This document shows, piece by piece, positions 1-5,216 of a DNA stretch of 5,346 bases. This DNA comes from Candidatus Saccharimonadota bacterium (GTDB taxonomy: Bacteria > Patescibacteriota > Saccharimonadia > Saccharimonadales > JAGQNJ01). The stretch is from assembly GCA_020428115.1 (NCBI GenBank), contig JAGQNJ010000045.1, positions 1 to 5,346 of the forward strand, read 5' to 3'. A program made the translations under genes and the position numbers. The first letter of the stretch is position 1. Every line of letters starts with the position of its first letter. The notes beneath the pieces were generated by a model. That model was given only the letters and a program-made list of their open reading frames with translations. It was not told the origin of the DNA and did no database searches.

Positions 1-210
1 AAGGTGATCAACGTTGTACTACCCAAGAATGTGTTCCTTAAGGTCACATATGCAGAGGACGTAGTGAAGGGTGATACAACCAGCTCGGTGCTCAAAGATG
101 CCGAGCTAGAAACGGGTATCAAGGTAAAAGTTCCCGCATTTATCAAAGTAGGTGATGAGATCAGTGTAGATACAGAAACTGGAGCCTACCGTGAGCGCAA
201 AAAAGACTAG
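1..210 (+). CDS. efp: Elongation factor P, C-terminal part (5' truncated by window edge)
   Basis: Only the last 69 codons are present, open from the first base to the TAG at 208-210. EF-P is a tRNA-shaped translation factor that binds between the P and E sites of the ribosome and relieves stalling at consecutive prolines. The visible part is the C-terminal OB-fold domain: a VVLPKNVFLKVTYAED strand pair, then the diagnostic VKGDTTSSVLKDAELETG segment and the VPAFIKVGDEISVDTETGAY run, matching the family pattern KGdT...kpAtletG...VP.Fi..Gd.i.vdT..g.Y.eR. The lysine that some lineages modify lies in domain I, outside the window. The 3' end overlaps the tlyA start by 20 bases, so the two genes are probably cotranscribed. 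Identification is from motif recognition and I regard it as firm. Confidence 0.93.
   Translation, partial: KVINVVLPKNVFLKVTYAEDVVKGDTTSSVLKDAELETGIKVKVPAFIKVGDEISVDTETGAYRERKKD
181..184 (+). promoter_or_regulatory. Shine-Dalgarno sequence of tlyA inside efp
   Basis: GGAG lies six bases before the GTG at 191, inside the efp reading frame. It supports GTG 191 as the tlyA start and an operon with efp. Confidence 0.6.
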
Positions 211-919
211 GCTTGACCAAGCGTTGGTCGAGAAAGGTCTAGTGGTGTCTCGAAGCCAGGCCGAGAGCTTTATTAAACTTGGTCAGGTCACCGTTAATGG
301 CAAGGTAGTCGCCAAACCTGGATATTTTGTTGATGAAAATGCCGATGTAAAACTGAGTACCAAGGAGCAATATGTTTCTAGAGCCGGGCTCAAGCTGGCG
401 TCAATTGCCGAACAGTTCAGTCTAGATTTTAGGGACAAAGTTGTGCTGGATGTGGGTAGTTCCACTGGTGGTTTTACAGATTATGCTTTGCAGCACGGCG
501 CCAAAAAAGTGATAGCAGTCGATGTGGGCACCGATCAGTTGCACCCAAGCTTGCATGGCGATGAGCGAATTGAACTACACGAGCAAACAGACATTCGAAA
601 TATGACAGAGTTGTCCGACGAAGTCGACATTGTCGTCATCGATGTTTCATTTATAAGTTTGCGGGATATTTTGCCACAGGTTTCTAAACTCGCTGGAGCA
701 AAAACGCAGGTTATCGCTATGGTAAAACCACAATTTGAAGCCGGCAGCTCGAGTAAACACAAAGGCGTTATCAAAAATGACCGTATGCGTAGAGACATCT
801 TGCAAGATTTTGAAGCGTGGGTTAAACAAAGCTTCGTGTTAGAACAAAAGGCCGATAGCCAGGTTGCGGGGGCCAAAGGAAACGTCGAACGCTTCTATCT
901 GCTCAAGTGTGTTGCTTGA
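191..919 (+). CDS. tlyA: TlyA-family rRNA (cytidine-2'-O)-methyltransferase
   Basis: The 242-residue protein has the two-domain TlyA layout. Residues 7-55 form an S4 RNA-binding domain (RLDQALVEKGLVVSRSQAES, then VTVNGK). Residues 62-239 form an FtsJ-like SAM methyltransferase. SAM motif I is VLDVGSSTGGFTDYAL (85-100), followed by the acidic IAVDVG and the VIDVSFIS and MVKPQFEAG motifs. The putative K-D-K-E catalytic set is visible as K68 (SRAGLKL), D151, K179 and E233 (NVERF). Family members methylate C1920 of 23S rRNA, and some also C1409 of 16S rRNA, which affects capreomycin sensitivity; from length alone I cannot say which type this is. The GTG start has a good Shine-Dalgarno and overlaps efp by 20 bases, implying translational coupling. 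TGA is the stop, so the standard code applies. Confidence 0.93.
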   Translation: MSAKKTRLDQALVEKGLVVSRSQAESFIKLGQVTVNGKVVAKPGYFVDENADVKLSTKEQYVSRAGLKLASIAEQFSLDFRDKVVLDVGSSTGGFTDYALQHGAKKVIAVDVGTDQLHPSLHGDERIELHEQTDIRNMTELSDEVDIVVIDVSFISLRDILPQVSKLAGAKTQVIAMVKPQFEAGSSSKHKGVIKNDRMRRDILQDFEAWVKQSFVLEQKADSQVAGAKGNVERFYLLKCVA

Positions 920-1008
920 GGGGTTTGGCGAGCTACTGCCCCACACCGCACTCGAGAGAACCGCATCTGCATCCAAAGTGTGAAAGGTGGGTAATGGAAG
1001 AGATTGTT

Positions 1009-1017
1009 TGCTAAACT
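1009..1017 (+). promoter_or_regulatory. Extended -10 promoter, leaderless placement
   Basis: TG-C-TAAACT at 1009-1017 is an extended -10 box eight bases before the ATG at 1026, so the transcript should begin at or within about two bases of the start codon. No convincing -35 lies 16-18 bases upstream, which fits an extended -10 promoter. No Shine-Dalgarno is present. Confidence 0.5.
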
Positions 1018-1025
1018 GAAAGCAT

Positions 1026-1682
1026 ATGTATTTTCAAAGCCGCACAGATGCGGGCAAACAACTTGCTGCAAAACTTGTACCCAAGTATCGATACGAGAAC
1101 TGTGCTGTCGTAGCGCTTTCTGATGGCGGGGTAATGGTTGGCGCAGAAATAGCTATGCAGCTTCACTGTGTGCTAACCATGCTTCTAACCGAGGAAGTGC
1201 GTCTGCCTGGCGAGCATGACCCGCTGGCAGTGGTTGATCAGGACGGTAAGTTTACGTACAACAATATGTTTTCGACGGGGCAGCTCGAAGAGTTTACAGG
1301 CGAGTATCACAATTATATTGAACAGGAAAAACGAGAGAAGTTTCACGCAATCAACCAACTCCTTGGTTCTGGCGGTCTCATTCGTCGCGATCTTCTCTAT
1401 GGTCATAATGTTATTTTGGTGTCAGATGGCCTAAAAAATGCTCTGTCTCTCGATGCAGCTGCGCAGTTTCTCAAACCAATCAAAATCGCACGGCTGATTG
1501 TCGCAACGCCGTTTGCAAGTGTCCCGGCTGTCGATAGAATGCACCTTATGGCTGATGAGATTGTGTGTTTGAATGTTCTCGAGAACTACATGCATACCAA
1601 TCATTACTACGACAACAACAAACTGCCCAGTCACGAAAAAATCGTCAAAACTATCGAAACAGTTGTGCTCAACTGGAAATAG
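1026..1682 (+). CDS. Phosphoribosyltransferase-fold protein with degenerate active site
   Basis: The 218-residue protein follows the type I phosphoribosyltransferase pattern end to end. FQSRTDAGKQLAAKL (3-17) matches the usual N-terminus F.dR.dAG..LA..L. VVALSDGGVMVGAEIAMQL (28-46) matches the PPi-loop strand normally written alPRGGvpvA.eIA. VILVSDGLKNALSLDAA (129-145) occupies the PRPP-loop position, and IVATPFASVPAVDRMHLMADEIVCL (158-182) the following strand and flap. Key residues are altered: the loop Arg is Asp33, the acidic pair is Ser133-Asp134, and the TGxT turn is missing. The fold is therefore likely but transferase activity is doubtful; it could bind a nucleotide or act as a regulator. 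No substrate can be named. It appears monocistronic and leaderless, and its end is only four bases from the convergent Crp-like gene. Confidence 0.72.
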   Translation: MYFQSRTDAGKQLAAKLVPKYRYENCAVVALSDGGVMVGAEIAMQLHCVLTMLLTEEVRLPGEHDPLAVVDQDGKFTYNNMFSTGQLEEFTGEYHNYIEQEKREKFHAINQLLGSGGLIRRDLLYGHNVILVSDGLKNALSLDAAAQFLKPIKIARLIVATPFASVPAVDRMHLMADEIVCLNVLENYMHTNHYYDNNKLPSHEKIVKTIETVVLNWK

Positions 1683-1686
1683 ACGC

Positions 1687-2337
1687 CTATTCGATGATCG
1701 CTTTGAGTTTGGCAGGATCTTTGATGGTTATGATTGAGTTTTTGGTTTGAATTAGCCCTTTGCGCTCTAGTGCGGACATTTCGCGACTGGCTGTTTCTCG
1801 AGACATATTGATTGAGCTTGCAATGTCCTGATGTCGTAGGGGCACGTCGATAATAACTTGACCAGATTTTTTGTTTCCAAATCGCTTGGACATTGTCAGT
1901 AAGAAGGAGGCGAGACGCTCGCGCGCAGATCGGTATTCTAGGTTGATAATGCGCTCGGAATGTATACGGTACATTTCTATGGCCATATCTAGAAGGGGCG
2001 GCAACACAAAGGTATGTTCATAGAGGTAAGATAGGTACTTTTCGGGGTCGAGTCGCCAGACTGTCGTCGGTGTGAGCGTCTCGTATATGACATTACGTTC
2101 TTGGCCTGTTATCGCCCATATGAGTGGGAATATCTCGCGTGATTTGCGAATAATCAGCAGGTTTTCTTCGCCATATTTGGTGATGTCATAGGCTTTGACA
2201 CGACCCTTTTCTATATAAAAAACGCCTTGCGGCGTTTCTCCATGTCGAATGATGAATTCACCCTTGCGGTAGGTGAGCTTGGTGCCCGTCCGAAACAAGT
2301 TTACCAGTGCTTGGCGCTGCTTGTCTGATGCTAACAT
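1687..2337 (-). CDS. Crp/Fnr-family transcriptional regulator
   Basis: The 216-residue protein has an N-terminal cyclic-nucleotide-binding-like beta barrel (about 15-110; FIIRHGETPQGVFYIEKGRV at 28-47), a dimerisation helix (about 111-150) and a winged helix-turn-helix (about 166-205; HQDIASSINMSRETASREMS). Recognition-helix residues R180, E181 and R185 match the DNA-contacting RETxxR of E. coli CRP, so a TGTGA-type half-site is expected. In the phosphate-binding cassette, GQER is kept, but Pro71 replaces the cAMP-contacting Glu and Asn82 the Ser, so cAMP binding is doubtful. There are no cysteines, which excludes an Fnr-type iron-sulfur cluster. The frame stays open 15 codons further upstream, but the start at 2337 is preferred because the family's N-terminus begins here and a promoter ends just before it. 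Ligand and targets are unknown. Confidence 0.88.
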   Translation of the reverse strand: MLASDKQRQALVNLFRTGTKLTYRKGEFIIRHGETPQGVFYIEKGRVKAYDITKYGEENLLIIRKSREIFPLIWAITGQERNVIYETLTPTTVWRLDPEKYLSYLYEHTFVLPPLLDMAIEMYRIHSERIINLEYRSARERLASFLLTMSKRFGNKKSGQVIIDVPLRHQDIASSINMSRETASREMSALERKGLIQTKNSIITIKDPAKLKAIIE

Positions 2338-2343
2338 GTATAT

Positions 2344-2372
2344 AGTATGACAGCGTATTGAGATACTCACAA
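2344..2372 (-). promoter_or_regulatory. Sigma-70-type promoter of the Crp-like gene, leaderless
   Basis: On the minus strand TTGTGA (2372-2367) is separated by 17 bases from CATACT (2349-2344), and TG-T directly precedes the -10, making it an extended -10. Six bases (ATATAC) then lead to the ATG at 2337, so the transcript should start at the start codon. No Shine-Dalgarno is present. Confidence 0.62.
2358..2372 (-). promoter_or_regulatory. Imperfect palindrome over the -35 of the Crp-like gene
   Basis: TTGTGA-GTA-TCTCAA on the minus strand is a 15-base inverted repeat with five of six arm positions matched. It covers the -35 and part of the spacer, where a bound protein would repress. Spacing differs from the canonical Crp site, so autoregulation is only a possibility. 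Confidence 0.25.
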
Positions 2373-2435
2373 GCACAAGCACACAGCAGTACTAAGCACC
2401 AAAGATTAACTATAAACTAAGCGCCGTCCCAGTGC

Positions 2436-2451
2436 TGTGATATTTATCGCA
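2436..2451. promoter_or_regulatory. Candidate Crp-type operator TGTGA-N6-TCGCA
   Basis: TGTGAT-ATTT-ATCGCA is a 16-base palindrome with one mismatched arm position, close to the E. coli CRP consensus TGTGA-N6-TCACA. It lies between the Crp-like gene and the PH-like gene, and that regulator carries the RETxxR helix that reads TGTGA. Its centre is about 64 bases upstream of the start site inferred from the best candidate promoter of the PH-like gene, near class I activation positions. Binding is inferred, not shown. Confidence 0.5.
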
Positions 2452-2472
2452 TGCGTAGGGTGATCAAACTAA

Positions 2473-2501
2473 CTGACGAGCTTGGAGGGGTGGGCTACGA
2501 T
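2473..2501 (+). promoter_or_regulatory. Candidate promoter of the PH-like gene
   Basis: CTGACG (2473-2478), 17 bases, then TACGAT (2496-2501), each four of six to consensus. Transcription would start near 2508, giving a leader of about 24 bases that contains the AGGAGGT. A poor match like this would suit an activator-dependent promoter. Alternatives upstream (TATAAA at 2411, a TG-A-TATTTA at 2438-2446) are no better. Confidence 0.35.
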
Positions 2502-2519
2502 AAAGGTACCATTGAAGCG

Positions 2520-2526
2520 AGGAGGT
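2520..2526 (+). promoter_or_regulatory. Strong Shine-Dalgarno fixing the start at 2532
   Basis: AGGAGGT sits five to six bases before the ATG at 2532. An in-frame ATG at 2451 would add 27 residues but has no ribosome-binding site, so 2532 is preferred. Confidence 0.75.
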
Positions 2527-2531
2527 GCGAC

Positions 2532-3128
2532 ATGGTGAGCTTAGCAGAGGTGGAAAATCAACTGAAGCAGATCGGCGTCACAATTCGTTTTTGGGGCAAG
2601 GCCGAGATGCGTGAATTACAGCATATTTTAATACCCGGTGAGCAGATCAAGGCTTGCATGAACGGACGGTACGCAGGTGGGTTTGCAATGCTGTGCGCAA
2701 CCGATCAGCGACTACTACTTATCGACAAAAAGCCCATGTACCTAACCATCGAAGATATTCGCTACGACATGGTTGTGGAGGTGGATTTTGGGTATCGACT
2801 CCTTGATGCGAGTGTAACAGTGTGTACGCCCAACAAAACACTCAGCTTCACGACGTTTCGCCAGGCCGAACTCAGAACCCTAACAAACTTCGTACAGAAG
2901 CGGGTCATGGAAATACGCCAGCAACACATGCTACAGGCAGTACAGATGCAGCAGGAAGCTCCCCTGAGTGTAGATGCGCGGGGTTTCACACCACTTGCGG
3001 CGCCTGCGCCACTGCTCGATACAACTGGTGGGAGCATGCGTGCGATGGGAGCAGCCAACCCGTACACCGCAGCGCCACTCCGTACTAGCCACCGTGTGTC
3101 TCGATTCGGTCGATTCCTTATACGTTAA
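2532..3128 (+). CDS. Bacterial PH-like domain protein
   Basis: The 198-residue protein has a short N-terminal helical stretch, then a domain at about 28-128 resembling the bacterial (YokE-like) pleckstrin-homology fold: LIPGEQIKACMNGRY, CATDQRLLLID, a YLTIEDIRYDMV strand, and a closing helix LRTLTNFVQKRVMEI. The pattern 'GE.i......g......TdqRLl.id.......i...dI..v' is typical of that group. Residues 129-144 are Gln/Met-rich, and 145-198 form a low-complexity Ala/Pro tail ending in a basic RFGRFLIR in which a TCGATTC heptamer is repeated (3101-3107, 3110-3116). No signal peptide or membrane segment is visible, so it is probably cytoplasmic. Function is unknown. The start is set by AGGAGGT. Its last 11 bases overlap the 3' end of convergent ychF, and it diverges from the Crp-like gene, its possible regulator. 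Confidence 0.68.
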   Translation: MVSLAEVENQLKQIGVTIRFWGKAEMRELQHILIPGEQIKACMNGRYAGGFAMLCATDQRLLLIDKKPMYLTIEDIRYDMVVEVDFGYRLLDASVTVCTPNKTLSFTTFRQAELRTLTNFVQKRVMEIRQQHMLQAVQMQQEAPLSVDARGFTPLAAPAPLLDTTGGSMRAMGAANPYTAAPLRTSHRVSRFGRFLIR

Positions 3129-4197
3129 ACTTGAATTCGATAATATCGTCAGGTTGTACCACGTAGGTTTTGCCCTCGAGACGTAGTTTGCCCTGTGTTT
3201 TTGCAGCCTGCAGTGAGCCTGACTCGATAAGGTCACTGTAGCTAATGACTTCAGCCGCGATAAAGCCACGTTCAAAGTCGGTGTGAATAACTCCGGCGGC
3301 CTGTGGTGCGGTAGCACCTTTGGGTATTGTCCAGGCGCGCACTTCTTGCTCGCCAGCGGTAAGGTAGCTTTGCAGGCCAAGTATATCGTACGCTGCATGT
3401 ACGAGCTGCTCGAGACCCGAGGAAGTAACGCCGTAACTCTCAAGTAATTCTTGTCTGTCAGTTTCATCTAGGCCACGAAGCTCACTTTCTAGCTTGGCAC
3501 AGACAAACACATGTTGTGCGGGTGAGACCAATTGAGCAAGTTTTTGCTTCTTGTTAGCGTCAGCAAGCGTTTGCTCATCGACATTGAACACATAAATGGT
3601 CGGTTTCATGGTGATGAGTTGTAAATCTTCAAGCCCAGCTAGTTCATCATCTGTAAGTGCACCGTACACTGGCTTACCAGCGTCCAGTGTAGCGTGTATT
3701 TTCTCTAGTGCCCCAACCTCTGTGCGTAGTTTGGGGTTCGCACGGGCTTCTTTTTGTAGTTTGGGGAGGCGTTTTTGGACGGTTTGCAGATCGGCCAATA
3801 CAAGCTCAGTGGTGATTATCTCGATATCCTTATCTGGGCTATGCTCTTGGTCTACATGCTGAACATCTGGATCCTCAAACGCGCGCACCACATGCGCAAT
3901 CGCATTGCAGCTACGGATGTTTGCCAAGAACTGATTGCCCAGTCCTTCTCCCTGGCTTGCACCAGCAACAAGCCCAGCGATATCAACAAAATTAACAGTT
4001 GCTGGTTTGATGGGGGCATTGTTATACATCTCGGACAGCTTTGCTAGGCGTCCATCTGGTATGGGCACGACACCGGTGTTTGGCTCAATCGTGGCAAATG
4101 GATAATTAGCCGCCAAGATATTATTGTCGGTCAGCGCATTAAATAGGGTACTCTTGCCAACATTCGGCAAGCCCACGATTCCAATTCCTAAACTCAT
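3118..4197 (-). CDS. ychF: Ribosome-associated ATPase YchF (OLA1 family)
   Basis: The 359-residue protein is full length (E. coli YchF is about 363) and reads as YchF throughout. G1 is GLPNVGKST (9-17), the switch I region is PFATIEPNTGVVP (33-45), G3 is DIAGLV (72-77) and G4 is NVDE (205-208) instead of NKxD, the change that gives the family ATP preference. GEGLGNQFLANIR (83-95) is a family signature. A coiled-coil region covers about 125-195, and the C-terminal TGS domain lies at about 275-357 (AWTIPKGATAPQAAG, DFERGFIAAEV, QPDDIIEFKFNV). YchF binds ribosomes and modulates translation and stress responses. Ala35 replaces the Cys reported as the redox-sensitive site in E. coli YchF. The start is leaderless, with a TATAAT box eight bases before the ATG. 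A short second copy of its first codons lies at 5150-5182. Confidence 0.96.
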   Translation of the reverse strand: MSLGIGIVGLPNVGKSTLFNALTDNNILAANYPFATIEPNTGVVPIPDGRLAKLSEMYNNAPIKPATVNFVDIAGLVAGASQGEGLGNQFLANIRSCNAIAHVVRAFEDPDVQHVDQEHSPDKDIEIITTELVLADLQTVQKRLPKLQKEARANPKLRTEVGALEKIHATLDAGKPVYGALTDDELAGLEDLQLITMKPTIYVFNVDEQTLADANKKQKLAQLVSPAQHVFVCAKLESELRGLDETDRQELLESYGVTSSGLEQLVHAAYDILGLQSYLTAGEQEVRAWTIPKGATAPQAAGVIHTDFERGFIAAEVISYSDLIESGSLQAAKTQGKLRLEGKTYVVQPDDIIEFKFNV

Positions 4198-4205
4198 AAG
4201 TTATT

Positions 4206-4235
4206 ATTATAACTGAGGTAAGTAATCTTTGCGAA
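4206..4235 (-). promoter_or_regulatory. ychF promoter, leaderless
   Basis: A perfect TATAAT lies at 4211-4206 on the minus strand, eight bases before the ychF ATG (4197), so the RNA should start at or next to the ATG. A weak -35, TTCGCA (4235-4230), is 18 bases upstream. No Shine-Dalgarno is present. Confidence 0.6.
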
Positions 4236-4249
4236 TGGATAGGAATCCC

Positions 4250-4278
4250 TTGCAAAAAACGTTGTTTTATGCTAGTAT
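4250..4278 (+). promoter_or_regulatory. Promoter of the 4288 gene, leaderless
   Basis: TTGCAA (4250-4255), a 17-base spacer, then TAGTAT (4273-4278) preceded by TG-C, an extended -10. Nine bases separate the box from the ATG at 4288, giving a zero to three base leader. The -10 lies in a perfect palindrome TAGTA-TAT-TACTA (4273-4285), which could be an operator. It faces away from the ychF promoter. Confidence 0.68.
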
Positions 4279-4287
4279 ATTACTAAT

Positions 4288-4959
4288 ATGTCAGAACAAT
4301 TTGACGGAAGAGAAGCGTATGGCCACTCTGATCAACCAGAAACTAGTGATGATTTTGAGACTTTAGAAGCTGAGCCTGATTACATCGAAAAGCTCACTAT
4401 GACCCCACTACCTTTAGATAAAATGAGTGAGCTTCTTCAGCAGGTTGCGGATCAGTATAGAGAAGACGGCAGTCGCCAGGCATTATTTGATAAAGCTTTT
4501 GTAGGTAGCATGCAGATGACACTACGCAAGCTTATGGAATCAGCTAAGCCTGGTGATAACATCACTTTTGATGACCTGTCATGGGCAGCTGAGGTTGCTA
4601 CTGAGCACACGCAAAAAATTAATCCAGACTCAATCCTTAATGACCCTTCATTTGCTGAAGAAACCAACGCGATTTCTGGTATAACTGAGAAGTTTGCTGG
4701 CTTTTTCGACCAACGTCCCGACCTAGAGTATATTGGCGATGACATTGATGCTTTCACGGTACATTCCGATGTGCACACCTATCATAAGGATCGTATTAAA
4801 GCCAATCCAGATAATGATACATTTGGTGAAGAACACGGTGCCAATGGTCGTTGGATACCTGAGAAGCGTGAAGGCATGACCATGTGGGTAACCAAAGAAT
4901 ACAAGCAGCAGGAAGCCAAGGAGCCTCACGAAACAGAAGAACGTTCTGCTGTAGAGTAA
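4288..4959 (+). CDS. Uncharacterised acidic soluble protein
   Basis: I do not recognise a family in this 223-residue protein. Residues 1-35 are very acidic and probably disordered (SDDFETLEAEPD). Residues 41-140 look helical (DKMSELLQQVADQYRED, ALFDKAFVGSMQMTLRKLME, ITEKFAGFFDQRPDLEYIG). Residues 150-190 contain several His and Asp (HSDVHTYHKDR) and the end is charged again (EAKEPHETEERSAVE). There is no signal peptide, no membrane segment and no cysteine. It is judged a real gene because it has a good promoter whose start coincides with the ATG, a long uninterrupted frame with ordinary amino-acid use, and no better competing frame. It is divergent from ychF, and the following orphan gene also begins Met-Ser-Glu. 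It may be restricted to its own lineage. No function is assigned. Confidence 0.72.
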   Translation: MSEQFDGREAYGHSDQPETSDDFETLEAEPDYIEKLTMTPLPLDKMSELLQQVADQYREDGSRQALFDKAFVGSMQMTLRKLMESAKPGDNITFDDLSWAAEVATEHTQKINPDSILNDPSFAEETNAISGITEKFAGFFDQRPDLEYIGDDIDAFTVHSDVHTYHKDRIKANPDNDTFGEEHGANGRWIPEKREGMTMWVTKEYKQQEAKEPHETEERSAVE

Positions 4960-5042
4960 GCATTGAGCTGAGAGACATTGCGAACCCTAAGAGTAACCTT
5001 TAACGATTTGCTCAAATAGGTTATGCTTGAGTCAAGGTAACT

Positions 5043-5092
5043 ATGGGCTATGGCAAAATATAAGAGCCTATTTGCTAGTGAGCATAGCCCAT
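5043..5092. repeat. 10-bp perfect inverted repeat (hairpin)
   Basis: ATGGGCTATG (5043-5052) and CATAGCCCAT (5083-5092) are perfectly complementary. GCAAA (5053-5057) and TTTGC (5071-5075) extend the stem inside, with a seven-base bulge on the 3' side. No T-run follows on either strand, so it is not an ordinary intrinsic terminator. It could protect a 3' end or be a protein-binding site. Confidence 0.55.
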
Positions 5093-5099
5093 CGGATAA

Positions 5100-5126
5100 C
5101 CACGCTTGTTCTACGGTGGCGTTTTT
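5100..5126 (+). terminator. Possible weak intrinsic terminator after the 4288 gene
   Basis: CCAC (5100-5103) can pair with GTGG (5116-5119), followed closely by five T at 5122-5126. The stem is only four to five pairs with a 12-base loop, so efficiency would be low. It is the only stem-plus-T-run seen downstream of the gene that ends at 4959. Confidence 0.3.
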
Positions 5127-5149
5127 GAAGGTCAGGGAATAAGGTATAG

Positions 5150-5182
5150 CTAAATACTTACTATCCCAAGTCCTAAACTCAT
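5150..5182 (-). pseudogene. Remnant second copy of the ychF 5' end
   Basis: The minus-strand ATG at 5182 opens a ten-codon frame, MSLGLGIVSI then TAG. The first eight residues match the start of YchF (MSLGIGIV) except Ile to Leu. The first 12 bases after alignment at the ATG are identical to ychF, and most later differences in codons 5-8 fall at third positions (GGA/GGG, ATC/ATA, GTG/GTA), as between diverged functional alleles. Similarity ends near codon 8. A TATACT box with TG-T before it ends seven bases from this ATG, mirroring the ychF promoter. I read this as the tip of a former ychF copy left by duplication or recombination; a small leader peptide is the alternative. Confidence 0.55.
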
Positions 5183-5189
5183 TAAAGCT

Positions 5190-5216
5190 AGTATAACAGA
5201 TCAGCTCTATTGACAA
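5190..5216 (-). promoter_or_regulatory. Promoter-like sequence of the ychF remnant
   Basis: On the minus strand TG-T-TATACT (5198-5190) is a near-consensus extended -10, seven bases before the remnant ATG. TTGTCA (5216-5211) could be a -35, though 15 bases is a short spacer. The -35 overlaps the opposite-facing TTGACA of the 5274 gene. Confidence 0.45.

Larger units (their letters stand above)
4960..5149. other. Intergenic region rich in inverted repeats
   Basis: There is no convincing gene in this stretch. It holds TAACCT/AGGTTA (4994-4999, 5018-5023), a perfect CTTGA-G-TCAAG palindrome (5026-5036), CAAATAGG/CCTATTTG (5013-5020, 5067-5074), ATTTGCT twice directly (5006-5012, 5070-5076), and the larger hairpin at 5043-5092. 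Some pairings exclude each other, so a transcript could switch between folds. It may be a 3' UTR, a small RNA or a degraded segment. Confidence 0.45.

Noticed and set aside
535..876. Minus-strand open frame inside tlyA (and similar shadows inside ychF and the PH-like gene)
   Set aside because: The plus-strand frame shows all TlyA motifs; the antisense product has no recognisable features.
920..1008. GGGG/CCCC stem after tlyA as a terminator
   Set aside because: Four pairs with a 15-base loop and no T-run; no other structure worth reporting in this gap.
961..1053. Perfect 9-bp inverted repeat CCGCATCTG / CAGATGCGG flanking the start of the 1026 gene
   Set aside because: With a 75-base loop, about one or two such matches are expected by chance in a window this size. 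If the gene is leaderless, the left arm is not in its main transcript.
1660..1675. CAGTTG-tgct-CAACTG hairpin as a terminator for the Crp-like gene (minus strand)
   Set aside because: The stem is only six pairs and the following bases are interrupted (TTTCGATAGTTTT) instead of a clean T-run. It also lies inside the coding sequence of the convergent gene, so it may be chance.
2371..2382. AAGCAC direct repeat upstream of the Crp-like promoter
   Set aside because: Two short copies only; not enough to call a binding array.
2451..2531. 27-residue N-terminal extension of the PH-like protein from the ATG at 2451
   Set aside because: The ATG at 2532 has AGGAGGT at ideal spacing. The upstream ATG has no ribosome-binding site and no well-placed -10 for a leaderless start, and it overlaps the candidate operator.
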